NCBI RefSeq assembly: GCF_024741135.1
Contig: NZ_JANSUY010000004.1
Location: 186,001-250,000 of the forward strand
Source of the DNA: Aquiflexum gelatinilyticum
GTDB taxonomy: Bacteria; Bacteroidota; Bacteroidia; Cytophagales; Cyclobacteriaceae
DNA: 64,000 bases
Direction: 5' to 3'
The notes beneath the pieces were generated by a model, which did no database searches, was not told where the DNA came from, and worked only from the letters and a program-made list of their open reading frames with translations. Position 1 is the first letter of the stretch, and the number at the start of each line of letters is the position of its first letter. Both the position numbers and the translations under genes were made by a program. Positions 61,847 through 64,000 of this stretch are shown here, piece by piece.

Positions 61847-63151
61847 ATGGGTTCAGTAATTATTACCTCAATAGTAGCATTTACGCTTATCATATTGCTA
61901 CTCGTTTTTATCCTGTTGTTTGCCCAGTCTAAGCTAGTTGCTTCAGGTGATGTCAAAATCATTGTAAACGGGGACGAAAGTAACCCGATTGTTGCGTCAG
62001 CGGGCTCGACCCTTTTGAGCACACTTGGAGGCAAAAAAATCTTCTTGCCTTCTGCCTGTGGTGGTGGTGGTACTTGCGCCATGTGTAAGTGTGTCATCGA
62101 AGAAGGCGGTGGTGAAGTTCTACCTACAGAAGAAGGACACTTAAGCCGTGCTGAAAAACAAGGCAATGTGAGACTCTCATGCCAAGTTAAGGTCAAACAA
62201 GACATGAAGATCAGGATTCCAGAAGAAATCTTCGGAATCAAAAAGTGGGAATGTGAAGTTATGTCCAACTATAACGTCTCTACTTTCATCAAAGAATTTA
62301 AAGTGAAATTACCAGAGGGTGAAACACTTCATTTCGAATCCGGTGGATATATTCAGATTGATGTGCCTGTAATTACAGTCAATTTCAAAGAAATGGACAT
62401 CACTCCTCATCCGGATTTAGGACACCCTGCAGATGTATACAAAAGTGATTGGGATAAATTTGGTCTTTGGGATTTGGTGATGAAAAATGATGAAGAGCTC
62501 TTCAGAGCCTATTCAATGGCCAACCACCCTGCTGAAGGAAACATCGTAATGCTAACCATTCGTATAGCAACCCCGCCTTGGGATAGAGCCAACAACAAAT
62601 GGATGGATGTCAATCCCGGTGTGTGTTCTTCTTATGTATTCTCAAGAAAACCCGGTGATAAGGTAACTATTTCAGGTCCTTATGGTGAATTCCACATCAA
62701 CCCAACACAAAGGGAAATGATTTATATTGGTGGTGGTGCAGGTATGGCTCCATTAAGATCTCATATCTTCCATTTGTTTCACACTGAAAAGACCGACAGA
62801 AAAGTGTCTTATTGGTATGGAGGAAGGTCAAAAAAGGAATTGTTTTACACCCCCCAATTCCGTGCCATTGAAAAAGATTTCCCAAATTTCACCTTTAATA
62901 TCGGTCTATCAGAGCCCTTACCGGAGGATAATTGGAAAATCAAAAAAAACCTCAATGATGTTGAAGCCGACGGATATGTAGGATTTATCCACCAAGTGCT
63001 TTATGACAACTATCTGAAAAACCATCCTGAACCAGATGAAATCGAATATTACCTTTGCGGTCCTCCATTAATGAATGCAGCAGTTCTTAAACTGTTGGAC
63101 GACATGGGGATTCCTAAAGAGAATATAAGGTTTGATGACTTTGGAGGTTAA
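61847..63151 (+). CDS. nqrF: Na+-translocating NADH:quinone reductase subunit F
   Basis: A 434-residue protein with one N-terminal membrane helix (3-26), a [2Fe-2S] domain with C71, C77, C80 in [14 protein letters not shown] and C112 in LSCQVKV, then an FAD-binding domain ([12 protein letters not shown]) and an NADH-binding domain ([23 protein letters not shown]). NqrF takes electrons from NADH and passes them through FAD and the cluster into the Nqr complex, which pumps sodium. In many bacteria nqrA-F form one operon; here no nqrA-E gene is adjacent upstream, and a promoter and terminator frame the gene alone. Confidence 0.95.
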   Translation: MGSVIITSIVAFTLIILLLVFILLFAQSKLVASGDVKIIVNGDESNPIVASAGSTLLSTLGGKKIFLPSACGGGGTCAMCKCVIEEGGGEVLPTEEGHLSRAEKQGNVRLSCQVKVKQDMKIRIPEEIFGIKKWECEVMSNYNVSTFIKEFKVKLPEGETLHFESGGYIQIDVPVITVNFKEMDITPHPDLGHPADVYKSDWDKFGLWDLVMKNDEELFRAYSMANHPAEGNIVMLTIRIATPPWDRANNKWMDVNPGVCSSYVFSRKPGDKVTISGPYGEFHINPTQREMIYIGGGAGMAPLRSHIFHLFHTEKTDRKVSYWYGGRSKKELFYTPQFRAIEKDFPNFTFNIGLSEPLPEDNWKIKKNLNDVEADGYVGFIHQVLYDNYLKNHPEPDEIEYYLCGPPLMNAAVLKLLDDMGIPKENIRFDDFGG

Positions 63152-63164
63152 TCCAAAATGATAG

Positions 63165-63190
63165 AGTCCCGCAATAGCGGGACTTTTTTA
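63165..63190 (+). terminator. Terminator after nqrF
   Basis: An 8-bp perfect stem AGTCCCGC / GCGGGACT with an AATA loop, then TTTTTTATTT. Confidence 0.93.
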
Positions 63191-63240
63191 TTTCTCTCTG
63201 GATTTTTTAATTATTTTTGGATAGCCTTTACATCAAGTCC

Positions 63241-64000
63241 ATGAATATTAGACAATACTTTGATCCAATACCTGAATTCATCACCACGCAGAAATACAGC
63301 TCCAATTCTTTTTTCAATTTTATTCACTTTCACGGAGAAACTTTCCCAGATTTGAAAGGCTTACAAATAGCCATAATAGGGCTTGTCGAAAATCGGGGCA
63401 TACCAAAAGGTGAAAGTATAGAAAGGAGTGCTTCTGAGGTTCGCGATAAACTCTTCCACTTAAAAAAAGGACACGGACTTTACAAAATAGCGGACTTGGG
63501 GGATTTGAAAATGGGGCAAACCAGAGAAGAATCCATACAAATCATGGCTGTTGTGGGTGAATATTTAATCAAAAAACAGATTTTGCCGGTGTTTATAGGA
63601 GGTACACACGACCTGGATATGGGCCAATATCTTTCCTATCAAAACTTGGAAAAGCTTGTTTCTATGGTGACTGTCGATGCAAAAGTAGACATGGAAGAGG
63701 AAGGAATGCCATCTGACAACCATTCACAGGAAATTATTTTGCACCAGCCTAACTTCCTTTTCAATTACAGCCACATAGGCTATCAGAGTTTTTTGGTTGA
63801 CAAAGACCTTACCGGAGTGATGGAGAAGCTATATTTTGACCATATCCGATTGGGACATCTGCGGAGTAATTTCAAGGAAATAGAACCCATTATCAGAAAT
63901 TCAGATTTGTTGAGCTTTGATGTTTGTGCCATTCAATCCTCGGATGCACCCGGTGCTGCAGATGCCCAGCCATTTGGGATTTCAGGAGAGGAAGCTTGTC
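63241..64000 (+). CDS. Ureohydrolase-fold (arginase/formimidoylglutamase-like) protein, cut by window edge
   Basis: Reading from ATG 63241 gives 253 open residues to the window end. The fold markers are those of arginase/agmatinase/formiminoglutamase proteins: PVFIGGTHD, then VTVDAKVDM and SFDVCAIQSSDAPG. In catalytic members these read GGDHS, DAHxD and SxDxDxxDP and hold two manganese ions. Here the second and third sites have lost key histidine and aspartate positions (DAKVD, SFDVC). The protein may be inactive or use another metal arrangement. This divergent type is known in Bacteroidota under the label formimidoylglutamase; I would not infer histidine degradation from it. Confidence 0.78.
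   Translation, partial: MNIRQYFDPIPEFITTQKYSSNSFFNFIHFHGETFPDLKGLQIAIIGLVENRGIPKGESIERSASEVRDKLFHLKKGHGLYKIADLGDLKMGQTREESIQIMAVVGEYLIKKQILPVFIGGTHDLDMGQYLSYQNLEKLVSMVTVDAKVDMEEEGMPSDNHSQEIILHQPNFLFNYSHIGYQSFLVDKDLTGVMEKLYFDHIRLGHLRSNFKEIEPIIRNSDLLSFDVCAIQSSDAPGAADAQPFGISGEEAC

Overview
The window comes from a Bacteroidota chromosome, most likely a Cytophagales/Cyclobacteriaceae-type bacterium (Algoriphagus-like). This placement is inferred from gene content and was not searched. The evidence is: promoters of the TTTG / TAnnTTTG type; almost no Shine-Dalgarno sequences except a full-length one in front of rpsU; proteins ending in type IX secretion (T9SS) sorting domains; a HmuY-type heme lipoprotein; a long NusB; a Rho with a large disordered insert; and an AccD without a zinc ribbon. 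Base composition is moderately AT-rich. I found no tRNA, rRNA, CRISPR array, insertion sequence or prophage.

Layout. 1-765: start of an ABC exporter gene, cut by the window edge. 909-6092: leucine dehydrogenase, then a forward run nusB, ytxH-like, DUF1573 lipoprotein, yajC, ybbR/cdaR-like, coaE. 6106-7893: small protein, TPR lipoprotein, NlpC/P60 lipoprotein. 8017-15192: six-gene reverse heme-uptake operon (hmuT, hmuU, hmuV, hmuS, TonB-dependent receptor, hmuY) with a palindrome over its promoter at one end and a hairpin terminator at the other. 15513-17435: atpD-atpC. 17491-20852: rpsU, a propeller lipoprotein, a BamE-like protein, xerC and hpf. 20915-25795: chrA, a 2-oxoglutarate oxygenase, a lipoprotein, serS and an NTF2-like protein.

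25951-38941 is the most unusual part. Six secreted or lipid-anchored proteins are all on the reverse strand, separated by AT-rich gaps. Five carry the same roughly 180-196-residue C-terminal cassette, which begins RILPV and ends in a T9SS sorting domain. Their passengers differ: glycine-rich, beta-solenoid, both together, or an Ig-like surface protein. The sixth is a beta-propeller lipoprotein with a solenoid tail. I interpret this as a locus for modular surface or matrix proteins.

39156-50393: rho, recO, tdk, a [2Fe-2S] ferredoxin, an unknown protein, an HD-domain protein, and the cell-shape operon mreB-mreC-mreD-mrdA-rodA. 50511-55407: rimP-nusA-infB with a terminator-like hairpin in the leader. 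55419-58933: small membrane protein, secreted unknown, outer-membrane channel-like protein and a vanadium-haloperoxidase/PAP2 lipoprotein with a decayed internal duplicate. 59005-64000: cstA-like carrier, accD, nqrF without its nqrA-E partners, and a partial ureohydrolase-fold protein lacking part of the usual metal site.

Most genes are core housekeeping. Accessory interest lies in the heme operon, the T9SS cluster and the haloperoxidase region, and in translation and transcription control at rpsU and rimP.
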